Below are positions 15,771-23,933 of a DNA stretch of 64,000 nt, piece by piece. The stretch covers positions 1,126,001 through 1,190,000 of the forward strand of contig JACJYR010000001.1 in assembly GCA_020636005.1 (NCBI GenBank). The letters are read 5' to 3'. Positions within the stretch are counted from its first letter, which is position 1; each line of letters opens with the position of its first letter. The notes below the pieces were generated by a model. The model made no database searches, was not told where the DNA came from, and saw only the letters and a program-made list of their open reading frames with translations. The stretch comes from Lewinellaceae bacterium. GTDB taxonomy: Bacteria; Bacteroidota; Bacteroidia; Chitinophagales; Saprospiraceae. The position numbers and the translations under genes were made by a program.

Positions 15771-17444
15771 ATGGAATCAGAAAAAACGTTTGACGCACGG
15801 ATAAAGGCTCTACTGGAGAACCTTGAGGCTGCACCACGGCCTGCTAGCTGGGATGAATTTGAGCAAAAACTGGACAGCCAAGCGATGGACAACAGCAGCA
15901 CCCTGGATACGCTACTGGCCAGCCGGCTCGGCAGTTTGGAAGTGGCCGGCCAAACCCCAGATTGGGACGTTATGCAGCAAATGCTGGAAGCAGAGGAAAC
16001 TGCCGAATTGATTGAAAATGAAGCCGCAATTGATAATCTGGCCTATGAAAAACTAGCCCACCTCTCCGCTCCTTACAGGGCTTCGCATTGGGAACTGATG
16101 GCCAGGCGCCTGCAGGAAGAATATTCACTTCGCCACCAGCTTTACAGGTACAAAGCCGCCGAAATCAGCCTGATGCTCTTGTTACTGATCACCATTATCC
16201 GGTTCCTGCCCTACGCAGCGGATCTTTATGGAAGAAAAGACCAAGCGCCGCAACCTCAAAAGACAGAGCTTCGGCCAGCCGTTATTGCGCCGCTTCAAAA
16301 CGCAGGGACAGCACCGGTACAGGCTGAATTAGAAGAAGGTTCGGAGCCCCAGGCAGCAACATGGGATGCCCGTGTTCCTGCCAGTCCGGTAAGTCCATTG
16401 GCCAGCACCCCAAAAGGAGAGCCGGGCAGTAAACATCAAACCCCATCATCAAAAAGCTCAGCCGATGCGCTTCCTCCTGCCTTCGGCGAAAGTCAGGCAC
16501 TGTTAAATAGACAGGATAACAACCAGCCCAGCCCGCTTTCCTTGCCACCGCTTTCAGAAATTCCGATCCGCCCTGGTGAGGGGCAAATGCAGGAGCAATT
16601 GTTGGCAAAAGCATCCCACGGCAAAGGAGTGTCGGCTGCTACAGAACAAAGCATGATTGGAAAAGCCGAATTCCTCGACCTGCTCGATGCCCAATTCATT
16701 GACACTAAATCCGCAAAGGCGCTACCTCTACTCACCGCCATGCCCCTTCCCAAAAAGACGGAGATACGGTTCAGCCTTTTTGCTTCCACCGATTTCAACT
16801 ATGTATTCACACCTGCTACCAGGCTGAACCTCATTGACACCCTCGTCAGGGTGGACAACGACACTGCTTTTGCCCTCGGCTATGGCGGCGGCATTTTGGC
16901 CAGTTTCAAAACCAACAGGTGGGAATTGCAAACCGGCGGGGTTTATTCCTTCCGCCGGTATTCACCCGGCTATCCGAAATTTACGATTGAAACAGTGGGC
17001 TATTACATCAGCGAAGACTTCAAGGGTATTCAGCAAGACTTGCTCCAGGTGCCGCTGAACCTCCAGTATTATTTCAAAAACCGTGGCAATTGGCGCTTCT
17101 ATGGCACAGCAGGTGCATCTGGTTATTTTATTACCAGCGTGGTGTATGAAATAGCCGTAAAACGGCAGCCCAGTTTCGACCCCATCTCAGGCCCCGACGA
17201 GACCCGGACAGTTTTTCAGGAAAAAGAATTTCCAAAAGGGCTTTTTGACGGGGGCAGCCTGGAAGACAATTTCTACCTGACGGCCAACCTCGGCCTCGGC
17301 GTGGAGCGCTATATCACCCCGCGATGGAGCTTGTTCTTTCAGCCCAACTACCACCATTATCTCCTGTCGGACGGGGTAGGCACCAACAAGGACAAGTTTT
17401 ACACCCTTTCATTCTATTTGGGTACGAAGGTTGGCCTAAAGTAG
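15771..17444 (+). CDS. Inner-membrane anchored protein with C-terminal beta-barrel
   Basis: About 557 residues. The N-terminal 120 residues hold three similar segments, each with an L..L helix and a Trp-containing motif (PASWDEFEQKL, TPDWDVMQQML, ASHWELMARRL). One membrane helix follows (ISLMLLLLITIIRFLPYA), then a Pro/Ala/Gln-rich linker of about 180 residues, and from about residue 330 an outer-membrane beta-barrel domain (KTEIRFSLFASTDFNYVF ... FYTLSFYLGTKVGLK). The N-terminal layout resembles Bacteroidota anti-sigma-like regions. The gene is coupled to the ECF sigma gene, so it may carry a signal from the outer membrane to the sigma factor. That role is inference; the domain order is seen directly. 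Confidence 0.75.
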   Translation: MESEKTFDARIKALLENLEAAPRPASWDEFEQKLDSQAMDNSSTLDTLLASRLGSLEVAGQTPDWDVMQQMLEAEETAELIENEAAIDNLAYEKLAHLSAPYRASHWELMARRLQEEYSLRHQLYRYKAAEISLMLLLLITIIRFLPYAADLYGRKDQAPQPQKTELRPAVIAPLQNAGTAPVQAELEEGSEPQAATWDARVPASPVSPLASTPKGEPGSKHQTPSSKSSADALPPAFGESQALLNRQDNNQPSPLSLPPLSEIPIRPGEGQMQEQLLAKASHGKGVSAATEQSMIGKAEFLDLLDAQFIDTKSAKALPLLTAMPLPKKTEIRFSLFASTDFNYVFTPATRLNLIDTLVRVDNDTAFALGYGGGILASFKTNRWELQTGGVYSFRRYSPGYPKFTIETVGYYISEDFKGIQQDLLQVPLNLQYYFKNRGNWRFYGTAGASGYFITSVVYEIAVKRQPSFDPISGPDETRTVFQEKEFPKGLFDGGSLEDNFYLTANLGLGVERYITPRWSLFFQPNYHHYLLSDGVGTNKDKFYTLSFYLGTKVGLK

Positions 17445-17553
17445 TTTTCATGGCTTTTGCATTGCTCCCGCTTCCCGATTTTTTCCCAGAATTGACTTTT
17501 CGGAGCGAAGCCAGCAACGAAACATTGAAGCCCAAAGAGCGATTGCGATCTGC

Positions 17554-18654
17554 TCACCTCGGCACTTCCATTTTCTTTAAAATATCCCCGATCACATCTT
17601 TGGCATCGAAGCCCTCCATTTCCCTTTCCGGGGTCAGGATGATACGGTGGTTCAGCACCGGGTAAGCCACAAACCGGATGTCGTCGGGTGTCACGAAATC
17701 CCTGCCACCCATAGCAGCCATCGCTTTGGCCGTTTTTAAAATGGCCAGGGAGGCCCGGGGAGAAGCGCCAAGGAACAGGTCGGCATGTTGGCGGGTATGG
17801 TGAATGAGGGAAGCGATGTAGTCCAGCAGTTCCTCCCGGATCTGCACCTGCTCTACCAGCCTGCGGCAAATAGCAATGCCTGCCGCATCGAAAACAGGTT
17901 TTACATCCTGCCTTACTGTTTGGTTAAAATCATTGCGAAAGCGGCGGAGGATGGATTTTTCTTCCTCCAAAGCAGGATAATTTACGTTTATCTTGAACAA
18001 GAAACGGTCGAGCTGTGCCTCCGGCAGTTTATAGGTGCCTTCCTGTTCGATGGGGTTTTGGGTGGCCACCACGAAAAACGGCTGTTTCATCAGGTGCGTA
18101 TGGCCATCCACCGTCACCTGGTATTCCTCCATGACCTCGAAAAGTGCCGCCTGCGTCTTGGCGGGGGCACGGTTGATTTCATCTATCAGGATGACATTGG
18201 AAAAAATAGGCCCGGCGTTGAAGGAGAAATCCGAATTCTTCATGTTGAATACGGTCGTCCCAACCACGTCGCTCGGCATCATGTCGGGGGTGAATTGTAT
18301 CCTCGAAAAACCAACGGCGAGCGTCTGGGCCAACAGCTTGGCCGTCAGCGTTTTGGCAATGCCCGGCACCCCTTCTATCAGCACATGGCCATTGCTGAAA
18401 ATGGCAGCAAGCAGCAAATCCATCATCTCTTCCTGCCCTACGATGACCTTGCGAAGTTCTGATTTTACTGCTGCCACAGCATTGGCGACGGGCGAGAGAT
18501 CCAACCGGTTTTGCGACCAAAGTGGTGGTGGGTTGATGATAGCCGGCTCTTCGTTGGTCATCGGCTGATCGTTCACCGGGTTGGTTGGATCCGTATTTTC
18601 CTTGTCAGGATTGGCAGGATGGAAATCTTGATTGGCGGTGTTTTCTGGTTCCAT
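17554..18654 (-). CDS. MoxR family AAA+ ATPase
   Basis: A 366-residue AAA+ ATPase. Walker A is GVPGIAKT, Walker B LIDEINRAP, sensor 1 lies in VVATQNPIEQEGTYKLPEAQ and the arginine-finger region in LDRFLFK. The first 60 residues are a Pro/Asn-rich extension absent from most MoxR proteins. MoxR ATPases act as chaperones that mature or insert metal-containing or membrane complexes, normally with DUF58 and von Willebrand factor A partners encoded next door. Here the downstream gene is convergent and unrelated and the upstream gene is a deacylase, so the usual partners are missing locally. Confidence 0.92.
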   Translation of the reverse strand: MEPENTANQDFHPANPDKENTDPTNPVNDQPMTNEEPAIINPPPLWSQNRLDLSPVANAVAAVKSELRKVIVGQEEMMDLLLAAIFSNGHVLIEGVPGIAKTLTAKLLAQTLAVGFSRIQFTPDMMPSDVVGTTVFNMKNSDFSFNAGPIFSNVILIDEINRAPAKTQAALFEVMEEYQVTVDGHTHLMKQPFFVVATQNPIEQEGTYKLPEAQLDRFLFKINVNYPALEEEKSILRRFRNDFNQTVRQDVKPVFDAAGIAICRRLVEQVQIREELLDYIASLIHHTRQHADLFLGASPRASLAILKTAKAMAAMGGRDFVTPDDIRFVAYPVLNHRIILTPEREMEGFDAKDVIGDILKKMEVPR

Positions 18655-18741
18655 TGAAAATTAATTATTGTCATTTTTGGTCAGTCCAGTGCATGAAGCC
18701 AAATGAACTACAAACAACAACCAACCAACAACGCCCACAAA

Positions 18742-19695
18742 TCAAGCAATTTTTTTGACCAAAAAAAAGCCGTCGCTACCCTGTGGCTGGTAGAGGGGCA
18801 TTAAAATTAGGCCGTCGTCGGGAGAACGGATGATGCCCTTGCGATCCCTTGCCAGGACTTCGTCCCTGGTGACCGGTTGAAAATTCTGGTAGCCTGGCTG
18901 CATTTCAAATTGGTCGGCTGCCGTGATGGAGTGTACTTTTATCAAATCGGCGATTTTGGGCAAATCCCTTGAGTATTCTTTCAATAAGTCATCGTGTTTG
19001 TTTTCTACATCTTCGGGCCGCACGCAGCCGACAGAGCGCAGGCAATTGATGATGGCAGCGATGGAGCGCTGTACGGACAGCGGATCGTCGTGTTGCCCGG
19101 CCTCGAAAGCTGCCCCTACGACGGGGTATTTGAAATTTTCACCGGTGAAATAATGAAGCGTGGTGCCCCGCAAGCCCCTTAACATGCCCGTAATGACAGG
19201 GGCGTGGAGTTCGACGGCAATGCGGACGCTTTCGGGGTGGTCGGTGGCGATGGCGAATATGCCGCCCGAGGCCGAGGTCGTATGCAGGTCGAGCATGACA
19301 ATGCGCTCAGGCCGGCAGGTTTCGATTTCTGCCTCTATGATTTCCAGCAACTCCTTGATTTCCAGATCTTCTGCCTTTAGTTTATCGGCAGGCGTTTGCC
19401 GGATGTGGGCAATGTTTTCCCGGGTCCATTGCCGGTTGATGTCTTTTTCGATGAAACGCTTTTTTTCCTGGTAGGCCCTTGTATTCCCCAGCAGCGCCAG
19501 CAAATGGCCTTTAAATTTGAAATCGTGGTTGACAAGGGGTTCCCTGTCGAGCAGGTGCATCACGGTTTGCAGCGCCAGTACGCCGGCCGGTTCGTTGCCG
19601 TGCATGCCGGCGATGCAGATTAACAAGGGGCCAGGCTCGCTGCCCGCTTGCCGACCGATGATGTGCGGAGAATCCATCACTTGGTTGTTTTTCAT
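18742..19695 (-). CDS. Succinylglutamate desuccinylase/aspartoacylase-type hydrolase
   Basis: A 317-residue zinc hydrolase of the M14-like AstE/AspA group. Metal ligands H32 and E35 are in GMHGNEPAG, and the third His is in VMLDLHTTSASGG. The Glu that acts as base should be in the C-terminal half. The family removes acyl groups from N-acyl amino acids such as N-succinyl-glutamate or N-acetyl-aspartate. No arginine-degradation (ast) gene is nearby, so the true substrate is open. It is transcribed toward the MoxR gene with about 90 bp between them, so a loose operon is possible. Confidence 0.85.
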   Translation of the reverse strand: MKNNQVMDSPHIIGRQAGSEPGPLLICIAGMHGNEPAGVLALQTVMHLLDREPLVNHDFKFKGHLLALLGNTRAYQEKKRFIEKDINRQWTRENIAHIRQTPADKLKAEDLEIKELLEIIEAEIETCRPERIVMLDLHTTSASGGIFAIATDHPESVRIAVELHAPVITGMLRGLRGTTLHYFTGENFKYPVVGAAFEAGQHDDPLSVQRSIAAIINCLRSVGCVRPEDVENKHDDLLKEYSRDLPKIADLIKVHSITAADQFEMQPGYQNFQPVTRDEVLARDRKGIIRSPDDGLILMPLYQPQGSDGFFLVKKIA

Positions 19696-20103
19696 ACATG
19701 AATTTTTTCCAGGTCAGGTCACCCTCGGTTAGATCTTCTTTTTTTAGGAGATTGTTCAAAAAAAACTGTGTCCATTCCTCACACGTGATTGATTGTGAGC
19801 GTGTGTTTTTTCAAAAACACACTTCTCTGAATGGTCTCTTTTTTATACAAACGCAAGGCTCCAATGTTTTGCCCTCATTGCTTTCTTCAGCCACGGATTC
19901 TGCCACAACTTGAGCAGGCAAATCTGCATGGTAGCTTTGTTCCTGCTGCAATTTCCCGGCCATCCAGCCATGCGGCTCACAGGATATTACATCCCAGGAT
20001 AGTTGGGGTTTTCGCCCGCATGATATTTCCCTTTCGATCACCCATTTTTTTTACGCTATTGCATGGTTTAGGATCGGAGGAAAAATAAGATGCTTTTTAT
20101 TTT
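19696..20103. other. Gene-free stretch
   Basis: No supported gene. It contains a local inverted repeat, TTGTGAGCGTGTG near 19792 within T-rich sequence, and short frames without family features. Confidence 0.4.
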
Positions 20104-20257
20104 TCGTTCTTTGACAAATTCTGTGGAGTAAAGAAACCGTTAAAACGGTTTAGCACATAACCTCTTGATTTTCAACCCACGACTTAAGTCGTGGGTTGAA
20201 AATTGGCTATCACTTTGAGCCGTTTTAACGGATGACCACAAGATTTGTCAAAGAACC
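20104..20257 (+). repeat. 154-bp palindromic element (type J), copy 2
   Basis: Same order and orientation as the copy at 14747: outer arms GTTCTTTGACAAATTCTGTGG / CCACAAGATTTGTCAAAGAAC (shown to 20 bases per arm or fewer in effect), middle arm AACCGTTAAAACGGTTT matched by AGCCGTTTTAACGG, and centre CAACCCACGACTTAAGTCG. Here the central palindrome is perfect, so this copy is probably younger. It lies beyond the 3' end of the symporter gene. Confidence 0.75.
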
Positions 20258-20318
20258 TTATTTTTTAAAAACCCCTTCATCCCATAGGTTTCCAAAAGTA
20301 AAACTGACAAGTTATTAT

Positions 20319-21821
20319 TCACTCATTGCTCAATACCATTTTATCTGACCTGATTGAAATAAGCCACAGGCCCAGTATAGTAAGCAGGCCATTGAGCGCC
20401 AGGTTCAGGAAGCCGAACTGGAAGTTCCAGTATTTCGCAGCAAGGTCAACGATAATCCACGTCAAAACAGGCGCTGCCAAACAAACGGCAATGACCCATT
20501 TGTCCTTTATTTGGTATTTTGTCAGCATCCCAAAAGTAAAAAGGCCGAGCAACGGCCCGTAGGTGTAGCCTGCGGCTTTGAAGAGTTCATTGATCACCGC
20601 ATCATTGTTCAGGGCCTTGAAAACCAGGATCGCCAACATGAGCACCAGGGAAAACCCGATGTGTACCCAAACCCTTGTCCGGCGGTTTTGTGGTTCCGGT
20701 TTCCCGTTGTCTTCCATGTTTAAAAAATCCACACAAAAAGAAGTGGTGAGCGCCGTAAGCGCTGAGTCGGCGCTTGAATAGGCCGCCGCTATCAGCCCAA
20801 TCATGAACACCAGGCCGACCACGGGGGAAAGGTGCTGCAGGGCGATGGTCGGGTAAAGGTAGTCTGACTTTGCTGGTAGTTCCATAGCAGTGTGGGCAGC
20901 ATAAAGATAGAGCAAGGCCCCCAGCGTGAGGAAAATCAGGTTGGTGACAAACAGGATAATGGAAAAGGTGAACATATTTTTCTGGGCATCCCGGATGTTG
21001 CGGCAGGCGAGGTTCTTCTGCATCATGTCCTGGTCGAGGCCAGTCATCACGATGGTGATCAATGCCCCGCTGAAGAACTGTTTGAAGAAATTATTAGGAT
21101 CGCCCCAGCCGCCCTCCAAGAAAAATATTTTCGAATATTGGCTCTTCTGCACCGCTGCAACGAGGCCGCCCAGGTCTTCGCCAATAGCCTGCCCAATAAA
21201 AACAATGGTAGCCACAACCGCCGTGATGAACATGACTGTTTGCACGGCATCCGTCCATACGATGGTCTTGATGCCGCCCCGGAATGTGTACACCCAGATG
21301 AGGACTATGGTCACGAACACCGTTGCCCAGAAAGGCACGTTCAGCGGCGGGATGCCCAATACGAACTGATGCAGCACCATAGCCACCAGGAAGAGTCGGA
21401 ACGACGCTCCGATGACCCTTGACAGCAGGAAGAAAGCGGCCCCCGTCTTGTTGGAATAGAAGCCAAACCGCTTGCCCAGGTAACTGTAAATCGAGGTGAG
21501 GTTCAGGCGGTAGTACATGGGCATCAGGACGGTAGCGATCACGAGGTAGCCCACCATGTAGCCAAAAACAACCTGGAGATAGGAGAAGTCCCGGTTTAGC
21601 CCCCCTGCGCCGATGGCGCCGGGAATGGAGATAAACGTGACCCCCGACATAGAAGCCCCCACCATGCCGATAGCTACCAACCACCAGGGGGCTTTGCGCC
21701 CGGCCAGGTAGAAGTCCTTGCTGTCGGCTTTGCGGCTGGTCAGCCATGAAATGCCGATGAGCATCAGGAAATAAGCCAGGATAGTGAGGAGGATGAGGGC
21801 CGGTGATAAGGTTCCTTTCAT
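20319..21821 (-). CDS. Sodium:solute symporter (SSS family)
   Basis: A 500-residue inner-membrane carrier with about 13 helices. The SSS signature is clear: SWLTSRKADSKDFYLAGRKAPWW near the N-terminus, GASMSGVTFISIPGAIG in helix 2, and GLIAAAYSSADSALTALTTS, which contains residues that bind the second sodium ion in family structures. It couples uptake of a sugar, amino acid or carboxylate to the sodium gradient; the substrate cannot be read from the sequence. A CPBP protease gene lies 37 bp upstream in the same direction, so the two are probably co-transcribed. Confidence 0.93.
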   Translation of the reverse strand: MKGTLSPALILLTILAYFLMLIGISWLTSRKADSKDFYLAGRKAPWWLVAIGMVGASMSGVTFISIPGAIGAGGLNRDFSYLQVVFGYMVGYLVIATVLMPMYYRLNLTSIYSYLGKRFGFYSNKTGAAFFLLSRVIGASFRLFLVAMVLHQFVLGIPPLNVPFWATVFVTIVLIWVYTFRGGIKTIVWTDAVQTVMFITAVVATIVFIGQAIGEDLGGLVAAVQKSQYSKIFFLEGGWGDPNNFFKQFFSGALITIVMTGLDQDMMQKNLACRNIRDAQKNMFTFSIILFVTNLIFLTLGALLYLYAAHTAMELPAKSDYLYPTIALQHLSPVVGLVFMIGLIAAAYSSADSALTALTTSFCVDFLNMEDNGKPEPQNRRTRVWVHIGFSLVLMLAILVFKALNNDAVINELFKAAGYTYGPLLGLFTFGMLTKYQIKDKWVIAVCLAAPVLTWIIVDLAAKYWNFQFGFLNLALNGLLTILGLWLISIRSDKMVLSNE

Positions 21822-21858
21822 TTTTCTTTAAAGGGTTGAAAAAGAGCGAAGGTAGTTT

Positions 21859-22821
21859 TTAACCCATATCGTGGTGGCCCTCTTCCCCATCTTTATGTGG
21901 CGCACCCTTGCTTTTTTTCCAAAAATAGTAACCAATGGCCAGCACTACTGCCAGGGAAAGCAAGGTCACGACAACCGGGATGTCGGCTTCCTCTGCTTTA
22001 TTTAATTCGCTCAGTTTGTCCTGATTCGCCCAGGCCACCACCACTTGCACACCGTTGTTCATAAAATGTGCGGCGATAGGGATCCAAAGGTTCTTTGTCC
22101 AGAAAAACAAGCACCCCAGCGCTGCGCCGAGCATAAAAATGGCCAGGAAGCGCTGCACCTGAAAATGGGCCAGGCTGAAAATCAAGGCCGTGATAAGAAT
22201 GGCAGGTACGGGCTTGCCGAGCCAGCGCAACAGGTTCTTTTGCAAAAGGCCCCGGAAGATCATTTCTTCCCCGATGGCGGGCACCAGCGCCATCACCAGC
22301 AGGCTGAACAGCAATTCCCAGGGCGACTCCATGACCAGCAGGCCCTCTATCATTCCCTCCGAGGCCGTTTCCGTGGCCATCCACGACTGCAGGGCCGGTA
22401 TTTGCTCCACTGTCCAACGGTTCAGTTCAAATGCCTTTTGCGCCAACGGGAAAGCCGCAGCTATAAAAAGCAGGGCCAATGCCAGTGTTTGAAAGTCAGG
22501 CGCCCGGTGCACCTGCAAGTTTTCCGGCCATTTTTTTCTGTAAAAAACCCAGCCGGTGAGCAGTGCCGGCAGCAGGAAGGAGGTTAAGTGGTTGATGAGC
22601 AGGGCACCCCGCACGAAATTGCGCAGTTCCAAAGGGCTTTCCGCATTGAAAGCAGCCAGTATTTCCTGCATATCCACCCCTTGCAGGTTGCAAACCAACG
22701 CAAGGATACCAGTGCCCAGCAGCATAAACAGGAAGACCGTAGCCCCCAAAAAAAAGAGGATCTGCTTGGGGGCAATTCGATCTTCGGCTGGCAGTTCCGG
22801 ATCTTCCTGCATGTAGTCCAT
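21859..22821 (-). CDS. CPBP family intramembrane metalloprotease
   Basis: A 320-residue membrane protein with about eight helices. It has the three CPBP (Abi/Rce1-like) motifs: IGEEMIFRGLLQ (EExxxR), SLAHFQVQRF (FxxxH type) and IAAHFMNNG (HxxxN). These place a metal-activated water inside the membrane to cut C-terminal or membrane-embedded peptide bonds. The C-terminus ends in a His/Glu-rich tail after a last helix. It heads a probable two-gene unit with the symporter. The substrate is unknown; bacterial members include bacteriocin self-immunity proteins and sensor-processing proteases. Confidence 0.9.
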   Translation of the reverse strand: MDYMQEDPELPAEDRIAPKQILFFLGATVFLFMLLGTGILALVCNLQGVDMQEILAAFNAESPLELRNFVRGALLINHLTSFLLPALLTGWVFYRKKWPENLQVHRAPDFQTLALALLFIAAAFPLAQKAFELNRWTVEQIPALQSWMATETASEGMIEGLLVMESPWELLFSLLVMALVPAIGEEMIFRGLLQKNLLRWLGKPVPAILITALIFSLAHFQVQRFLAIFMLGAALGCLFFWTKNLWIPIAAHFMNNGVQVVVAWANQDKLSELNKAEEADIPVVVTLLSLAVVLAIGYYFWKKSKGAPHKDGEEGHHDMG

Positions 22822-23022
22822 GTCTTTTCGTTTTGTAATTTAGCGCCAAAGATAAGTTTCAGTCCGACAGTTCGGCAGTCTTCATCTCGGCAGTTTGATG
22901 GCCTGGTGGGTAGGACACCTTAATATACACAACATTTTGCCACCCAACTGATTGTTATGAAGCTTTGGCCCCCGAAGACTGCCGAACTAACCTATGTCGA
23001 ACTAAAACCTGCCCGATTCAAC

Positions 23023-23736
23023 ATGACCCGACTCAGCGTAAACATCAACAAAGTGGCCCTTTTGCGCAATGCCAGGGGCGGCAACCTGCCCGACCTCGTC
23101 CAGGTGGCCAAAGACTGCGAAGCATTTGGTGCAGAGGGCATCACCGTGCATCCGCGGCCCGACGAGCGGCACGTCCGGTACGCCGATGTGCCCCTGTTGA
23201 AAACGGTGGTGACAACAGAGTTCAACATTGAGGGTAAGCCCGACCCGAAGTTCATCCAATTGGTGCTGGATAACCGGCCCGATCAAGTGACGCTGGTACC
23301 CGATTCGCCCGGGCAACTCACTTCCGATCATGGATGGGACACCGTAAAAAATGAAGCTTTCCTGAAAAAAGTGATTGCCCGTTTCCAGGCCGCCGGCATC
23401 CGGGTTTCCATTTTCGTAGATGCCGAAGCGCAGCAGGTGGAAGGGGCAAAAAAGGTGGGCGCCGACCGCATCGAGTTTTACACCGGCCCTTTTGCCCACG
23501 ATTTTCCTGCCAATCCGGAAAAGGCCGTGGAACCTTACCACCGCTGCGCCCAACTGGCCAACGAACTCGGCATCGGCATCAACGCCGGACACGACCTGAA
23601 CCTCGACAACCTGCGTTTTTTCAAAAACAGCATCCCGGGCCTGCTGGAGGTATCCATCGGCCATGCGCTCATCTCGGACGCGCTCTATTTTGGGCTGCAG
23701 AATACCATCCAGCTCTATTTGAGGCAGTTGAAATGA
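23023..23736 (+). CDS. pdxJ: Pyridoxine 5'-phosphate synthase
   Basis: A 237-residue TIM-barrel enzyme that condenses 1-deoxyxylulose 5-phosphate with 3-amino-2-oxopropyl phosphate in the DXP-dependent vitamin B6 pathway. The ATG at 23023 gives the standard N-terminus TRLSVNINKVALLRNARGG. Diagnostic motifs follow: ITVHPRPDERH, TLVPDSPGQLTSDHGW, RIEFYTGPFA, GINAGHDLNLDNL and SIGHALISDALYFG. The frame extends 66 bp further upstream, but those residues do not belong to the family. It is monocistronic and divergent from the CPBP gene. Confidence 0.97.
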   Translation: MTRLSVNINKVALLRNARGGNLPDLVQVAKDCEAFGAEGITVHPRPDERHVRYADVPLLKTVVTTEFNIEGKPDPKFIQLVLDNRPDQVTLVPDSPGQLTSDHGWDTVKNEAFLKKVIARFQAAGIRVSIFVDAEAQQVEGAKKVGADRIEFYTGPFAHDFPANPEKAVEPYHRCAQLANELGIGINAGHDLNLDNLRFFKNSIPGLLEVSIGHALISDALYFGLQNTIQLYLRQLK

Positions 23737-23884
23737 ACCGGCCAACAGCAGTTCCCATCCCGGTTTTTCCCAGACGAACGAACATATCCTGCCGACCTGG
23801 GCCGCATTTTTGCCCACCAATCGTTACATTAAATGTTTGTTAAGTTAAATTAAAGCCCGACAAGGTGGTTTTGGCCGAAAAAAC

Positions 23885-23892
23885 TACTTTTG
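23885..23892 (+). promoter_or_regulatory. -7 box of the SusC operon
   Basis: TACTTTTG matches TAnnTTTG and lies 42 bp before the SusC ATG. No TTTG is found at the usual -33 distance, so an activator may be needed. Confidence 0.45.
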
Positions 23893-23933
23893 CCAGGTAT
23901 GACTGTTTTTTATTAACTCAAAATCTAATTAGT

